A stretch of DNA of 64,000 nt from JACCTH01 sp963761985 (GTDB lineage: Bacteria > Actinomycetota > Acidimicrobiia > Spongiisociales > ZC4RG35), in assembly GCA_963761985.1 (NCBI GenBank), contig CAVXIT010000003.1, positions 186,001 to 250,000 of the forward strand, in the 5' to 3' direction. Positions 17,298-26,857 of the stretch are shown here, piece by piece (the first letter of the stretch is position 1; each line of letters opens with the position of its first letter). A program made the translations under genes and the position numbers. The notes beneath the pieces are model-generated. The model had not been told where the DNA came from and searched no databases. It was given only the letters and a program-made list of their open reading frames with translations.

Positions 17298-17486
17298 TCA
17301 GGCCTTCTGCGCCTTCCCCGCCCGGATGCACGATGTGCAAATGCGGGCGCGGCGGGTGTTGGACCCGTGCTTCACACGAACGATTTGGATGTTCGGGAGC
17401 CAGCGCCGGTTGTTGCGCTTGTGCGAAAAGCTGACGGTGTTCCCGTAGCTCGGCTCCTTACCGCACACTTCACAGCGGTAGGACAT
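17298..17486 (-). CDS. rpmB: 50S ribosomal protein L28
   Basis: 62 residues: MSYRCEVCGKEPSYGNTVS, HKRNNRRWLPNIQ, then CTSCIRAGK. Two CxxC pairs show the zinc-binding (C+) form. Upstream ORF extension to 17639 is unrelated to L28, so the start is ATG 17486. It is divergent from recG, the usual bacterial neighbour of rpmB. Confidence 0.93.
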   Translation of the reverse strand: MSYRCEVCGKEPSYGNTVSFSHKRNNRRWLPNIQIVRVKHGSNTRRARICTSCIRAGKAQKA

Positions 17487-17517
17487 AGAAGAAGAGAGGA
17501 TAGCTACCTTTCGGCAA

Positions 17518-19673
17518 GTGGCATCCCTCGCCCGCCTGGCGGCGATCGGAATCGAGAACATCGCCGGCTTGTCCGGTGCGCGGGGTCGCGACCTGCGCGT
17601 GGGAGGGCTGAAGACCGTGGCCGACCTGCTCCTCCACATTCCCCGGCGTTATCTCGACCGCAGTCGGATCGAGCCAATCGCGCTCGCGTCGGTCGGCGAG
17701 GAGGTCACGCTCGTGGCCACGGTTCGGTCGGTCCAGACCCGTCGACCAAGGAAGGGTTTGTTGATCGTGGCCCTGGCCGTCAGCGACGGCTCGAGTGAGC
17801 TGAAGGTCAACTTCTTCAATCAACAGTTCCGCACCAAGCAGCTCCCGGTGGGCACCGAAGCGGCCTTTTCGGGGAAGATCGAGAGCTTCCGCGGCAGCCG
17901 TCAGATGAACAACCCGGAGGTCGATCTGCTCGAGAGCGACAACCTCCGAACCGGACGCTGGGTGCCGCTGCATCCAGTCGTCAAAGGAGTCGGGCCGGGT
18001 TACTTGCGCCGCTACGTCTTCAGCGCCCTGAACCGATCGCAACCCATTCCCGACCCGGTTCCGGAGGTCCTGCGGGCGGGCCTCGGCCTCGCCGAACGGT
18101 CCTGGGCGTTTGACAAGATCCATTTCCCTGACGATGAGTCAGACATCGCCAAGGCTCGACGCCGCCTCGTTTTCGACGAGCTCTTTCGCCTGGAGCTGGC
18201 CCTTGCCCTGCAAAAGCGCCGCCAGCTCGAGGAGTCGCGCGGCCGTTCCCATGAAGTTGGCGGAGAGCTCGTCGATCGATTTCTCCGCGGCCTTCCCTAC
18301 ACCCTGACCGATGCCCAGCAACGGGTACTGGATGAGATCCGGACCGACCTCAAGGCGCCCTATCCAATGCACCGGTTGTTGCAAGGAGAGGTTGGATCTG
18401 GCAAGACCGTCGTCGCCGTCGCGACGATGCTCGAAGCCGCAGCCGCTGGTCTGCAAGCAGCGGTCATGGCACCCACCGAAGTCCTGGCGATCCAGCACTT
18501 TCTCGGGATCCGCATGCTGCTCGAATCGGCCGGACTGTCCCCGGGAGAAGATGCCCCAAGTCGGGGGATGGAGAGTCTCTTTTCGGAAGGCTCCGATCTT
18601 CCCGTCCGCATTGCGCTTCTCACCTCATCGCAAGCAAGGACGAACTACGACCCCGGGGCGCGCCGGACCGAGATCACCCAGGCCATTGCGGCGGGGGACG
18701 TCGATCTCGTGATCGGCACTCACGCCCTCATTCAGGAAGGGGTTGAGTTTGCCGACCTGGCCATCGCCGTCATCGACGAACAGCATCGGTTCGGCGTTGG
18801 GCAACGAGTGATGTTGAAAGAGAAGGCGGTGGCAGCCGATCCCGACGTTTTGATCATGACGGCAACTCCGATTCCGCGCACGCTTTCGATGACGCTCTAC
18901 GGCGACCTCGATGTCTCGCTCCTCGACGAGATGCCACCGGGGAGAACTCCCACCAAGACCCGGGCAATCACTCGATCCAACGAATACATCGCGTGGAACA
19001 TGGTCAAGGAGGCCGTCGGGGAAGGCCAGCAAGCCTTCGTCGTATGCCCGTTGGTTGAGGACAGCCCCAAGCTCGAGCTGGCTTCGGCCACCAGCGAATT
19101 CGAACGGCTCGCATCGATTTTCGCCGACCTCCGGGTCGGGTTGATCCACGGCCAACTCTTGCCCCTGGAAAAGGAAACCGAGATGGCGGCATTCCGGGCC
19201 GGCAAGATCGATGTCCTTGTCGCCACCACCGTGATCGAAGTTGGCATCGACGTGCCCAATGCGACCCTGATGGTCATCCAGGACGCCGATCGATTTGGTT
19301 TGTCCCAGCTCCATCAACTGCGCGGCCGGGTCGGTCGAGGCGCAGATCCGGGGCTCTGCATCCTTATCGCGGATCCGACCACCGACGAAGGCGAACAACG
19401 GATAGCCGCCATGGTGGAAAGCAACGATGGGTTTCGACTCGCCGAAATCGACTTGATGCTTCGTGGTCAGGGAACCGTCTTCGGCGCCCGTCAATCGGGA
19501 ATGGTCGATCTCCGGATCGCCGACATCCTGGCCGACTACGAAGAGCTCGTCGCTGCTCGACGGGAGGCATTTGCGTTGGTCGATCGCGATCCCCGCTTGA
19601 GGACCACCCTGAGCTGGCGGAGGAGGTACTGGCACTGTTGGGGGAGAGGGTCGAATGGCTGTTCAAGTCGTAG
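17518..19673 (+). CDS. recG: ATP-dependent DNA helicase RecG (C-terminal frameshift)
   Basis: Branch-migration helicase that regresses stalled forks, about 718 residues when corrected. N-terminal wedge (OB) domain with LLHIPRRYLDRS, Walker A GEVGSGKTVVAV, DEQHRFGVGQR, TATPIPRTLSM, then RGRVGRGADPG and the TRG-like DLMLRGQGTVFGARQSG. Past residue ~695 the open frame becomes unlike RecG, whereas another frame encodes DHPELAEEVLALLGERVEWL and stops at 19673. One base appears missing near 19600. The read-through frame ending at 19869 is an artefact of this. GTG start. Confidence 0.88.
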
Positions 19674-19679
19674 CGTCGG

Positions 19680-20182
19680 TGGCACTCTGCGAGCATCGAC
19701 CGTGCGCCAATTCCGTAGTCCCAGACATCGATTACCGGCGGCTCGATTCCCAGGCAGTGAGAGCAGTGCAAATCTGGCTGCGGTGGTCGGTGCCATGGTG
19801 GAGCGCTTGCGCCACCCAGATCGCGGCCGGCCAATAAACGACGATCCTTCGTCGCCCTTTCCTCGATGACGGTCGCTTGTCCGGATCCGGATTGTTGGCG
19901 ACGTTATCCGCCCACGGGCCGCCGGTGCCCTTCGATCACGCTCCGCAACTGGTCCATGTTCATTTCTACCGTATCGATCCGGGGGTTGGCCCCTTCGCTC
20001 AGACGATAGAGGTAGCCACGCGTCTGCCTCTACGAGATGGCGCCACGTCTCGAGAATCGAGCCATACGTTCCGGGCACCACAGTGTCGAGTTGTTCATCG
20101 GTGAGCGGGTGCATGCATCCAGCAGTTTCAACGTTGCCCAGACGTGATGGGCGAAGGCGTCGTCAAGCAGATGTTTGTTCAT
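19680..20182 (-). pseudogene. DinB-family protein, broken by about seven indels
   Basis: Piecing frames together gives a DinB_2 protein of about 170 residues: MNKHLLDDAFAHHVWATLKL, then PLTDEQLDTVVPGTYGSIL, YLYRLSEGANPRIDTVEMN, DNVANNPDPD, VIEE, GDEGSSFIGR, AAIWVAQALHHGTDHRSQIC and LGIEPPVIDVWDYGIGA. The putative metal-ligand histidines are all present. Yet the coding frame changes six or seven times within 500 bp, always by small indels and with almost no other damage. The start ATG overlaps a TGA in another frame (ATGA), as expected after the methyltransferase. Either a very young pseudogene or a low-accuracy stretch of sequence; the 3' end is approximate. Confidence 0.65.
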
Positions 20183-20956
20183 TCGGTGTTTCCATTTGGG
20201 CACCGTACCGCGTGCGGCCCAGGCATAGGCATCGACCGTGAAAGGAATCTGGCCAACCTGTGTCTCGGCGACTCGTCGCAGCTCTGCCTGGCCGTCCGTG
20301 TCCAGGGTCCTGTAGTAGCTGCCTGCCGGTCCCACGCCAAGGGTGAAGGGTTCCCACCAGTCGGAAAACGTCTGGTGCTCGACGCGAACGTTCAGCGCTT
20401 TTTCCTCGATCGCATCCAAACCGGCGGCTGCAAACAGTTCAACGAGGTGTCCCTGGCGGGCGCCCGGCAGGTCCGATTCGTCGTCGACGTCCGGATCGAG
20501 CTGGCGGGCGGCGTCCCAGAACGGGCTTACGGCACCGCGCCCTCCGCCAAAATCCCAGACGCATGCGGCGACGATGCCCCCCGGCTTCGTCACTCGCTTC
20601 ATCTCCGTCAGGCCGGCGATCGGATCAGCCATGAAATGAACGACGAGTTGAGCGATGCTGCGGTCGAATGCTTGATCGGTGAAAGGCAACGCCTCGGCAA
20701 ATGCGATCCGTGCATCGACACCCGGATATCTGTTCTCGATTGCGCTGACAAACGACGCGGTCGGATCAACCGCCCAGACCGATTCCGCCCCGAGTCGTTC
20801 GACGAGCTCGCCCGTGAGTGCTCCGGGACCACATCCGACATCGAGGGCGGTTTGCCCCGCCCGGACATCGGCGAAATCGGCGAGCAGGGGCGAAAGCCGG
20901 GACGAGTACCTGCCCATGAATCGGTCGTATGCCTCGGCGGTGACGGCAAAGCTCAT
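20179..20956 (-). CDS. Class I SAM-dependent methyltransferase
   Basis: About 258 residues. Methyltransf_11/25 fold with motif I LDVGCGPGALTGEL, post-I WAVDPTASFVSAI, and motif II/III around FDRSIAQLVVHFM and VTKPGGIVAACVWDF. The ATG at 20956 is preferred; upstream ORF extension has no similarity. The frame runs on into the DinB gene, but the two are normally separate, and a TGA in another frame overlaps the DinB ATG. A one-base indel near the 3' end is therefore likely. Substrate unknown. It is divergent from rsmD, 22 bp apart. Confidence 0.8.
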
Positions 20957-20978
20957 GCGAGGAACGAAACTAACGACC

Positions 20979-21554
20979 ATGCGTGTCATTGCGGGGACGG
21001 CTCGAGGTCGACATCTGGTCGCACCGGATTCGCGCGGTACTCGTCCCCTTGCGGATCGGGCCCGGGAAGGAATCTTCTCCGCGATCGGGGATTGGGTGCA
21101 AGATGCCAAGGTGCTCGATCTCTACGCCGGCTCAGGGAGCATCGGGATCGAGGCGCTCTCTCGGGGCGCCGCCCATGCCACCTTTGTCGAAAACGGTCGC
21201 AAAGCGCTCGAGGCGCTTCGCCGCAACCTCGCTGCGGTGGGTTTCGAGGGCAAGGCCACGATCGCTGCCCGTCCGGTTAAAGACTTTCTCGCCCGCGCCG
21301 CCCAAACCTTTGATATGAGCTTTGACCTGTTCTTCTTCGACCCTCCCTGGTCGTTGGCGACGGAACTGATCGCGTCCGAGATGCAAGCAGGCGCTCGCCT
21401 CGCTGGGTCCGGGGCGGAGATGGTGGTGCACCGGAGGCATCCCGGTCCGCTGCCGGTGGTTCCGGCTGGATGGCAGGAGGCGGGTGTCTACCGATATGGC
21501 GACAGTGTGCTCTTTCGGCTTGCCGCTCCTTCTTCCGGGGAGGCGGCAGAATGA
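20979..21554 (+). CDS. rsmD: 16S rRNA (guanine-966-N2)-methyltransferase RsmD
   Basis: 191 residues. MRVIAGTARGRHLVAP start, PLADRAREGIFSAI, SAM-binding LDLYAGSGSIGIEALSRGA and catalytic FFFDPPW (the DPPY-type motif). It is followed by coaD, the standard bacterial pairing. ATG at 20979 chosen by family alignment; an ORF extension of 100 codons upstream is antisense to the methyltransferase gene. Confidence 0.92.
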   Translation: MRVIAGTARGRHLVAPDSRGTRPLADRAREGIFSAIGDWVQDAKVLDLYAGSGSIGIEALSRGAAHATFVENGRKALEALRRNLAAVGFEGKATIAARPVKDFLARAAQTFDMSFDLFFFDPPWSLATELIASEMQAGARLAGSGAEMVVHRRHPGPLPVVPAGWQEAGVYRYGDSVLFRLAAPSSGEAAE

Positions 21555-21575
21555 GCCTGACGAAACGGAGCTTTT

Positions 21576-22040
21576 CTGACCACCGCACTCTGCCCAGGAA
21601 GTTTTGACCCTCCGACCAACGGACACCTCGATGTCATTCAGAGAGTGATCGACTCTTTCGACCACGTGGTCATTGGTGTGGTTACCAATCCTTCGAAGAC
21701 CCCGCTGCTGTCTGCGGCGGAACGGGTCGAAGTCCTCAATGACTTGATCGAAGGCAAGGCTGAAGTCGAAGCGTTTGATGGCCTGTTGGTCGATTTTGCC
21801 CGCTCGAAGTCGGTGGACGTGGTGGTTAAGGGCTTGCGAGCCCTGAGCGATTTCGACTACGAGCTGGCGATGGCGCAAATGAACCGCACTCTGAGCGGGG
21901 TCGAAACCCTTTTCATTCCGACCAACCCGCAATGGAGCTATCTCTCGTCCTCGCTCGTCCGGGAAGTGGCGCGGCTGGGTGGGAATGTCGAGAGCCTGGT
22001 ACCACCGGCGGTGCAGCGGATTCTCAAGGAGAGGTTATGA
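21576..22040 (+). CDS. coaD: Phosphopantetheine adenylyltransferase, CTG start
   Basis: 154 residues, fourth step of CoA synthesis. Begins TTALCPGSFDPPTNGH (the HxGH-type nucleotidyltransferase motif) and later has the YLSSSLVREVA motif. No ATG, GTG or TTG occurs between the in-frame TGA at 21558-21560 and the PGSFDP motif; the only fitting initiator is CTG 21576, with GGAG five bases upstream. Starting at GTG 21645 would delete the active site. A frameshift from the ATG at 21551, which overlaps the rsmD stop, is the alternative. The stop overlaps the next gene (ATGA). Confidence 0.88.
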   Translation: MTTALCPGSFDPPTNGHLDVIQRVIDSFDHVVIGVVTNPSKTPLLSAAERVEVLNDLIEGKAEVEAFDGLLVDFARSKSVDVVVKGLRALSDFDYELAMAQMNRTLSGVETLFIPTNPQWSYLSSSLVREVARLGGNVESLVPPAVQRILKERL

Positions 22041-22537
22041 CCGACCATCTCGAAGAAAGCAACGAGAACATCTTCGAGATTCTCGAGCAGCTCATCGCCG
22101 AGGTGTCCGAGGCGAAGTCAGTTCCCCTCTCGGGCAACGTCCTGATCGATCGCGACCAGGTTCTCGAACGGCTGCAGAAAATTCAGGCCGAGCTTCCGAA
22201 CGAGCTGCGTGCGGCGAGATGGATGGTGCGCGAGCGCGAGGCCTTCATTGCCCGCACCAACGAGCGCGCCAAGGAGCTCACTGACAAGGCTCAGGCCGAG
22301 TCGCGCCGTTTGATCTCGGACAACCACGTCCTCGCCGAGGCGGTGGAAGAGGCGAATATCCTGGTGCGACGGGCCGAGGGTGACTCTCGCCGGATGCGTC
22401 TCGAGGCCGAGGACGAGATCGACAACCACCTCTCTCGCGTCGAGACCCTCCTGACGGAGCTCCTGGGTCGTATTCATTACAGCCGGGACGAGTTCCATCG
22501 CGCCCGTCCCAAGCCGCCCGAGGTGCCTTACGACTGA
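22037..22537 (+). CDS. Conserved actinobacterial coiled-coil protein (Rv2927c-like position)
   Basis: 166 residues, almost entirely charged helix: NIFEILEQLIAEVSEAKSVP, VLIDRDQVLERLQKIQAELP, then long stretches rich in Glu, Arg and Ala with heptad pattern, resembling DivIVA or F0 subunit b coiled coils. Located between coaD and the DUF177 gene as in mycobacteria. Overlaps coaD by four bases and the next gene by one (TGATG). The family is often linked to cell division or wall organisation, but this is inference. Confidence 0.8.
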   Translation: MTDHLEESNENIFEILEQLIAEVSEAKSVPLSGNVLIDRDQVLERLQKIQAELPNELRAARWMVREREAFIARTNERAKELTDKAQAESRRLISDNHVLAEAVEEANILVRRAEGDSRRMRLEAEDEIDNHLSRVETLLTELLGRIHYSRDEFHRARPKPPEVPYD

Positions 22538-23034
22538 TGAACGACCTTCGTTTTCAAGTGTCCGACTTGCTCGGTAATCCTGGGCTTGATCGCTGGGTCT
22601 ACGGGGAGGCCAAGGTTTTCCTAGAAATAGGGGAGTCCAAAGTCTCTTCGCGGGCGGCGACCTACGCCCACCTCACCTCGACGAGCGTCGGCATCGTGGT
22701 CGATGGTTGGTCGGGTGTGATGGCCGACCACACCTGTGCCCGTTGCCTGCGCACCTGGGAGGGCCCAATCGAAACCGAATGGTCTGAAGTGTTCGTCCGC
22801 CGCCCGGCTGAGGACGAATCGCCCATCGGGGTCGACGGGATGATCGATCTGGAACCGGTGGTCCACGATGAGCTCTCGCTGGCCCTGCCGTCTGACCCGC
22901 TTTGCCGGCCGGACTGCCTCGGACTTTGTGTTGAGTGCGGGGCCTACTTGAATACTGATCCCTGTGCCGGGCACGACGACGTGTCGTCGTCTCCTTTTGC
23001 CGCGTTGAAGCAACTGTTCGGACCCGAAACCTGA
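22537..23034 (+). CDS. yceD: DUF177/YceD-family protein
   Basis: 165 residues. Hallmarks are the internal CARCLRTWEG and the C-terminal CRPDCLGLCVECGAYLN, likely a zinc site. In bacteria this gene is almost always directly upstream of rpmF, as here (11 bp apart). The family has been linked to 23S rRNA accumulation. Acidic composition is normal for it. Confidence 0.88.
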   Translation: MNDLRFQVSDLLGNPGLDRWVYGEAKVFLEIGESKVSSRAATYAHLTSTSVGIVVDGWSGVMADHTCARCLRTWEGPIETEWSEVFVRRPAEDESPIGVDGMIDLEPVVHDELSLALPSDPLCRPDCLGLCVECGAYLNTDPCAGHDDVSSSPFAALKQLFGPET

Positions 23035-23045
23035 AAGAAGACACC

Positions 23046-23222
23046 ATGGCGGTGCCAAAGAAGAAAAGCTCGCGCATGCGCACGCACTCGCGACGCTCAT
23101 CGTGGAAAATCCAGAAACCCTCGACGTCCGTATGTCCACGATGCAATACGGTCAAATTGCCCCATCGTGCCTGCCCGACCTGTGGCACCTATCGCGACCG
23201 CGAGGTCTTAGAGACGGAATGA
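23046..23222 (+). CDS. rpmF: 50S ribosomal protein L32
   Basis: 58 residues, MAVPKKKSSRMRTHSRR then CPRCNTVKLPHRACPTCG: the four-cysteine zinc-binding (C+) type. Stop overlaps the plsX ATG by four bases (ATGA), the conserved rpmF-plsX arrangement. Confidence 0.95.
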   Translation: MAVPKKKSSRMRTHSRRSSWKIQKPSTSVCPRCNTVKLPHRACPTCGTYRDREVLETE

Positions 23223-24241
23223 CGTCAATCGCCCTGGACGCTATGGGCGGCGATCGGGCTCCAGCCGAGATCGTGGCGGGAGCGGCGTTAGCTGCAGCGG
23301 ACGGGGTGGATGTGGTTTTGGTGGGTGATCCCGATGCCCTCGCCCGGGAGCTTGCCGGTCACGAGGTGGAGCTGCCGATTGTTGCAGCGACCGAACAAGT
23401 CGAAATGGGCGAGGATCCGGCGCGGGCATTACGGGAGAAGCCCAACTCCTCGATCAGCGTTGCGGCCCGACTCGTCCGGGCAGGAGATGCCGGAGCTCTC
23501 GTTTCCGCTGGCTCGACTGGAGCGGCTATGGCCGCAGCGGCGATCATCATCGGTCGGAGCGATGGCGTCCATCGGCCTTCGCTCGCGTCGGTGATCCCGA
23601 CTCCGGCCGGATCGATCTTGATCCTCGACTGTGGGGCGAACCTGGAAGTCAAAGCCAGTCACCTTCTCCAATTTGGAATCATGGGAGCCGTGGCGGCAGA
23701 AGTTTTCTTTGGCCTCGACTCTCCCCGGGTAGGTCTGCTCAACAATGGGGAAGAGCCAGGCAAGGGGAGGGCGCTCGAGAAGGAGGCCTACAAGTTGCTC
23801 GAGGAATCGGATCTCAACTTCGTCGGCAACGTAGAAGGCCGCGACTTCGCGACGAACAAGGCCGATGTCTTCGTCACGGACGGATTCGTCGGCAACATCG
23901 CGCTCAAGACCACCGAAGGAGTCGCCGCAATGGTGGCCGACATGGTGCTGGAGGCCGTTTCGTCGCTTCCTCGCAAGGTAGTGGAGCAAATATCCGAGGC
24001 AGTTCGACCGATTCGTGATGTGCTCGACTATGAGAACACCGGGGGAGCTCATTTGCTCGGTATCAACGGGGTGGTGGTCATCGCCCATGGATCATCCGGA
24101 CGCGTGGCGACCTACAACGCTCTCCGCATGGCCCGTGCCGGGTTGGACCAGGGCCTCGTGACCCGGGTGCAGGAGCGGTTGCAAGCTGCCGAGGTGCCAA
24201 CAACCCAAGAACTTGGGAATGAGCCAGTTAGATCCGCCTGA
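23219..24241 (+). CDS. plsX: Phosphate acyltransferase PlsX
   Basis: 340 residues, makes acyl-phosphate from acyl-ACP for phospholipid synthesis. Signatures: SIALDAMGGDRAP, SAGSTGAAMAAA, NNGEEPGKG, FVTDGFVGNIALKTTEG and the C-terminal LLGINGVVVIAHGSS. ATG 23219 overlaps the rpmF stop; an upstream ORF start at 23102 lies inside rpmF. No acpP follows; rnc begins inside its 3' end. Confidence 0.93.
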   Translation: MTSIALDAMGGDRAPAEIVAGAALAAADGVDVVLVGDPDALARELAGHEVELPIVAATEQVEMGEDPARALREKPNSSISVAARLVRAGDAGALVSAGSTGAAMAAAAIIIGRSDGVHRPSLASVIPTPAGSILILDCGANLEVKASHLLQFGIMGAVAAEVFFGLDSPRVGLLNNGEEPGKGRALEKEAYKLLEESDLNFVGNVEGRDFATNKADVFVTDGFVGNIALKTTEGVAAMVADMVLEAVSSLPRKVVEQISEAVRPIRDVLDYENTGGAHLLGINGVVVIAHGSSGRVATYNALRMARAGLDQGLVTRVQERLQAAEVPTTQELGNEPVRSA

Positions 24242-24944
24242 CGCAGGGGCGAACGCGACCAGCCGCCTGGATGAGAGTCAGCTGGAAAAAAAACTGGGCT
24301 ACCGGTTCTCGGATGCCAAAGTCCTCGAGTCCGCTCTAACTCACCGGTCGTTTCAGGCCGAGAACAATGAAGTAGCCGATAACGAGCGATTGGAGTTCCT
24401 GGGCGACGCCGTTCTCGGTCTCTCGGTGACCACCTACCTCTACTCGTCGTACCCGGCCATGAGTGAGGGAGAAATGGCCAAGGTCCGGGCCGCGTCAGTG
24501 AGCCGGGAGGAGCTCAGCGCCGTTGCGGCGGAAGTCGATCTGGCCGGCTACCTCCGATTGGGCCGAGGGGAGGAGGTCACAGGCGGACGTTCGAAGTCGT
24601 CCATCCTCGCCAACGCCATGGAGGCAGTGATCGGTGCCATTTACCTCGACTCCGATCTCGAGCAAGCGTCACAGGTGGTGTTGTCGCTCTGGGCTGAGCG
24701 GATCCAGCTGCGAGCCCAACGACCAGGGGGAGCCGACCACAAGACGCGGCTGCAGGAGGTTTTGGCTGCCACCGGGCGCACACCGATCTACGTCGTGGAA
24801 GGCAGCGGGCCGGACCACCGCAAAATGTTCCATGCCGAAGTCCATGTCGGTGGCAAGGTCAGAGGCCAGGGGAGTGGTGCTTCTAAACGTGAGGCCGAGC
24901 AAGAAGCCGCGCGGGCGGCTTTGACCTCGCTAACCGAAGCCTGA
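24219..24944 (+). CDS. rnc: Ribonuclease III
   Basis: 241 residues, double-strand-specific RNase for rRNA and mRNA processing. Catalytic signature NERLEFLGDAVLGL, metal site EAVIGAIYLD, and a C-terminal dsRNA-binding domain (DHKTRLQEVLA to KREAEQEAARAAL). ATG at 24219 overlaps plsX by 23 bp; a TTG at 24213 is possible. Confidence 0.93.
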   Translation: MSQLDPPDAGANATSRLDESQLEKKLGYRFSDAKVLESALTHRSFQAENNEVADNERLEFLGDAVLGLSVTTYLYSSYPAMSEGEMAKVRAASVSREELSAVAAEVDLAGYLRLGRGEEVTGGRSKSSILANAMEAVIGAIYLDSDLEQASQVVLSLWAERIQLRAQRPGGADHKTRLQEVLAATGRTPIYVVEGSGPDHRKMFHAEVHVGGKVRGQGSGASKREAEQEAARAALTSLTEA

Positions 24945-24962
24945 GCCGACGAAAACAGGTGC

Positions 24963-25643
24963 CTAGACGGGTGTCTGGGCCAGGAACAGGCGCTCGGCGA
25001 TAAAGGGGCTGACTCCAACCCTCTCCCGGTCGTCCACCGCCACCGTCAGCGTTCCATCCTTGGTCTGCGTCACAACCTCGACCGTGGCCCCGGGCCGAAG
25101 CCCGGAATCGTCCAGAAAACCCATGATCTCATTGTCGAGCTCGAGCTCCTCGGAGATGCGATGGAGGACCTTTGGTTGATCCACCTCTTTCTGGGCGGTT
25201 ACCTCGGACAGGGCGGTCAATACGGGCTGGCGGTAGCCGGCGCCGGGAATCGGGTTGCCGTGCGGGCAAGTGGTTGGCTTGCCGAGCTTGGCCAGCATCG
25301 CCGACTCCACGTCGTCAGAGATGGCGAGTTCCCACACCTCCGCCTCAGCGTGCACCTTCACCCACGGCAGCCCCAACACTTCGCTCAAGAACCGCTCGGC
25401 TAGGCGATGTCGGCGAACCACTACCTCGGCGAGGTGGCGCCCGGAGCCGGTGAGAGTGATCTCCCCATTGATCGTCACCAGACCATCGGACTCCATCTTG
25501 CGGATCATCTCCGATACCGAAGCCCTGCTGACGCCCAGCCACTCGGCAACTCGAGCCTGAATCACCGGAAGCCCTTCCTCACCGACCTCAAAAATGGCTG
25601 CTACGTACTCCCGATAGGTCGCGGTGTAGGCATCCTCGGACAT
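24963..25643 (-). CDS. DtxR/MntR-family metal-dependent repressor
   Basis: 226 residues. N-terminal winged helix (VAEWLGVSRASVSEMIRKM), dimerisation/metal domain with VVRRHRLAERFL and CPHGNPIPG, and a C-terminal FeoA/SH3-like domain (DDSGLRPGATVEVV). ATG 25643 is set by the family start; the ORF upstream to 25886 is antisense to mutM. Iron or manganese specificity cannot be decided from sequence. Divergent from mutM, 31 bp between starts. Confidence 0.9.
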   Translation of the reverse strand: MSEDAYTATYREYVAAIFEVGEEGLPVIQARVAEWLGVSRASVSEMIRKMESDGLVTINGEITLTGSGRHLAEVVVRRHRLAERFLSEVLGLPWVKVHAEAEVWELAISDDVESAMLAKLGKPTTCPHGNPIPGAGYRQPVLTALSEVTAQKEVDQPKVLHRISEELELDNEIMGFLDDSGLRPGATVEVVTQTKDGTLTVAVDDRERVGVSPFIAERLFLAQTPV

Positions 25644-25674
25644 CCCCGCAGGGTACCCGTGCTTAGCTTCCTTC

Positions 25675-26499
25675 GTGCCAGAGCTTCCTGAAGTCGAGAC
25701 CACCCGCCGCTTGCTGGCGCCCCACCTCGAGCAGCGTCGAATCGTCGACGCCGAGCTTCGCCATCTCCGCACCGGCCGGCGCAACGTCAATCCGAACGAC
25801 GTGGTCGATCGTCTGGTCGGCCAATTCGTCACCCGTCTCGACCGGCAGGGAAAGTTCATCCTGGGACGCCTCGAGTCCGAGTTCACCTGGGTGATGCACC
25901 TCGGGATGTCCGGACGATTTCTTGTCAGTCAACCGGGCGACCCCGATATCGCTCATACCCATTTCCTGGCGCGGACCGATCTGGGCGAGGAGGTTCGATT
26001 CATCGACCCGCGCACTTTTGGCTTCATCGCCGTCTTCACGCCCGAGGAGCTCGTCGATGAGTTGAACCTGGGAAGGGATGCGTTCATCGACCTGCCCCGG
26101 ACGCCCCAGCTCGCCGCCCGACTCGAGGGACGAAAAGCGGCCATCAAGTCGCTGTTGCTCGACCAACGGATAATCGCCGGGTTGGGCAACATCTACGCAG
26201 ATGAAGTCCTCTTTCGGGCGAGGGTCCGGCCAACTCGACCAGGAGGTCAGATCACGCCCGAGGAGATGACGCGGCTCCGGAAGGCAATCGGTCCGATCAT
26301 GAAGGCGGGCGTTGCCGCCGGCGGGACATCGCTTTCGGAATTTGGATACCGCAGCCCCGAAGGCCAGCCCGGCGAGTATCGAACCAAACTCTTCGTCTAC
26401 GGACGCGAAGGTGAGGGCTGCCGTCGTTGCGGCACCCCGATCGAGCGGTTGGTGATCGGGGGCCGTTCTTCGTTCTTCTGCCCCCAATGTCAGATCTGA
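25675..26499 (+). CDS. mutM: Formamidopyrimidine-DNA glycosylase
   Basis: 274 residues; excises oxidised purines. Starts V-PELPEVETTRR, where the catalytic Pro follows the initiator GTG. It has the LGMSGRF helix, QRIIAGLGNIYADEVLF (H2TH) and a C-terminal zinc finger CRRCGTPIERL to FFCPQCQ. The rnc-mutM-smc neighbourhood is the standard actinobacterial one, here split by the divergent dtxR gene. Confidence 0.94.
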   Translation: MPELPEVETTRRLLAPHLEQRRIVDAELRHLRTGRRNVNPNDVVDRLVGQFVTRLDRQGKFILGRLESEFTWVMHLGMSGRFLVSQPGDPDIAHTHFLARTDLGEEVRFIDPRTFGFIAVFTPEELVDELNLGRDAFIDLPRTPQLAARLEGRKAAIKSLLLDQRIIAGLGNIYADEVLFRARVRPTRPGGQITPEEMTRLRKAIGPIMKAGVAAGGTSLSEFGYRSPEGQPGEYRTKLFVYGREGEGCRRCGTPIERLVIGGRSSFFCPQCQI

Positions 26500-26524
26500 T
26501 TGGGTCAAAGCTGATGGGCCAAGT

Positions 26525-26804
26525 GTGACCAAGGCGGTCAGAGCGGTGGTCAGTGGGCGAGTCCAGGGAGTCGGATTTCGTCAGGCGACCCGCAGCACCG
26601 CGCGCTCGCTCGGCCTGTTCGGGTGGGTCCGCAACGTCTGGGGCGAAGGCACCCTCGAGGTGTGGCTGCAAGGTGACTCCGAAGCGGTCGATCGCATGCT
26701 CGATTGGCTGTGGATCGGTCCACCGCAAGCGGAGGTGCTCAGGCGTCGAGTCAGACGTTGTGGCGGAGGATCGTTACCTTCAGGATTTCTTGATCCGCCA
26801 GTGA
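26525..26804 (+). CDS. acyP: Acylphosphatase (C-terminal frameshift)
   Basis: About 92 residues. Active-site loop VSGRVQGVGFRQATRSTA (Arg of GVGFR) and GWVRNVWGEGTLEVWLQGD (catalytic Asn). After residue ~75 the frame switches: the natural end, VESDVVAEDRYLQDFLIRQ, is in the +1 frame with TGA at 26802. One extra base near 26735-26745. Without correction the product ends in a non-homologous tail. Lies between mutM and smc as in other actinobacteria. Confidence 0.85.
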
Positions 26805-26857
26805 CCTGAATGCTCCGGCGCTAGCCTGGACACCCCAAATCACACAGGTGTAACTCC

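Noticed and set aside
18625..19635. 336-codon minus-strand ORF
   Set aside because: Antisense to the conserved helicase domains of recG.
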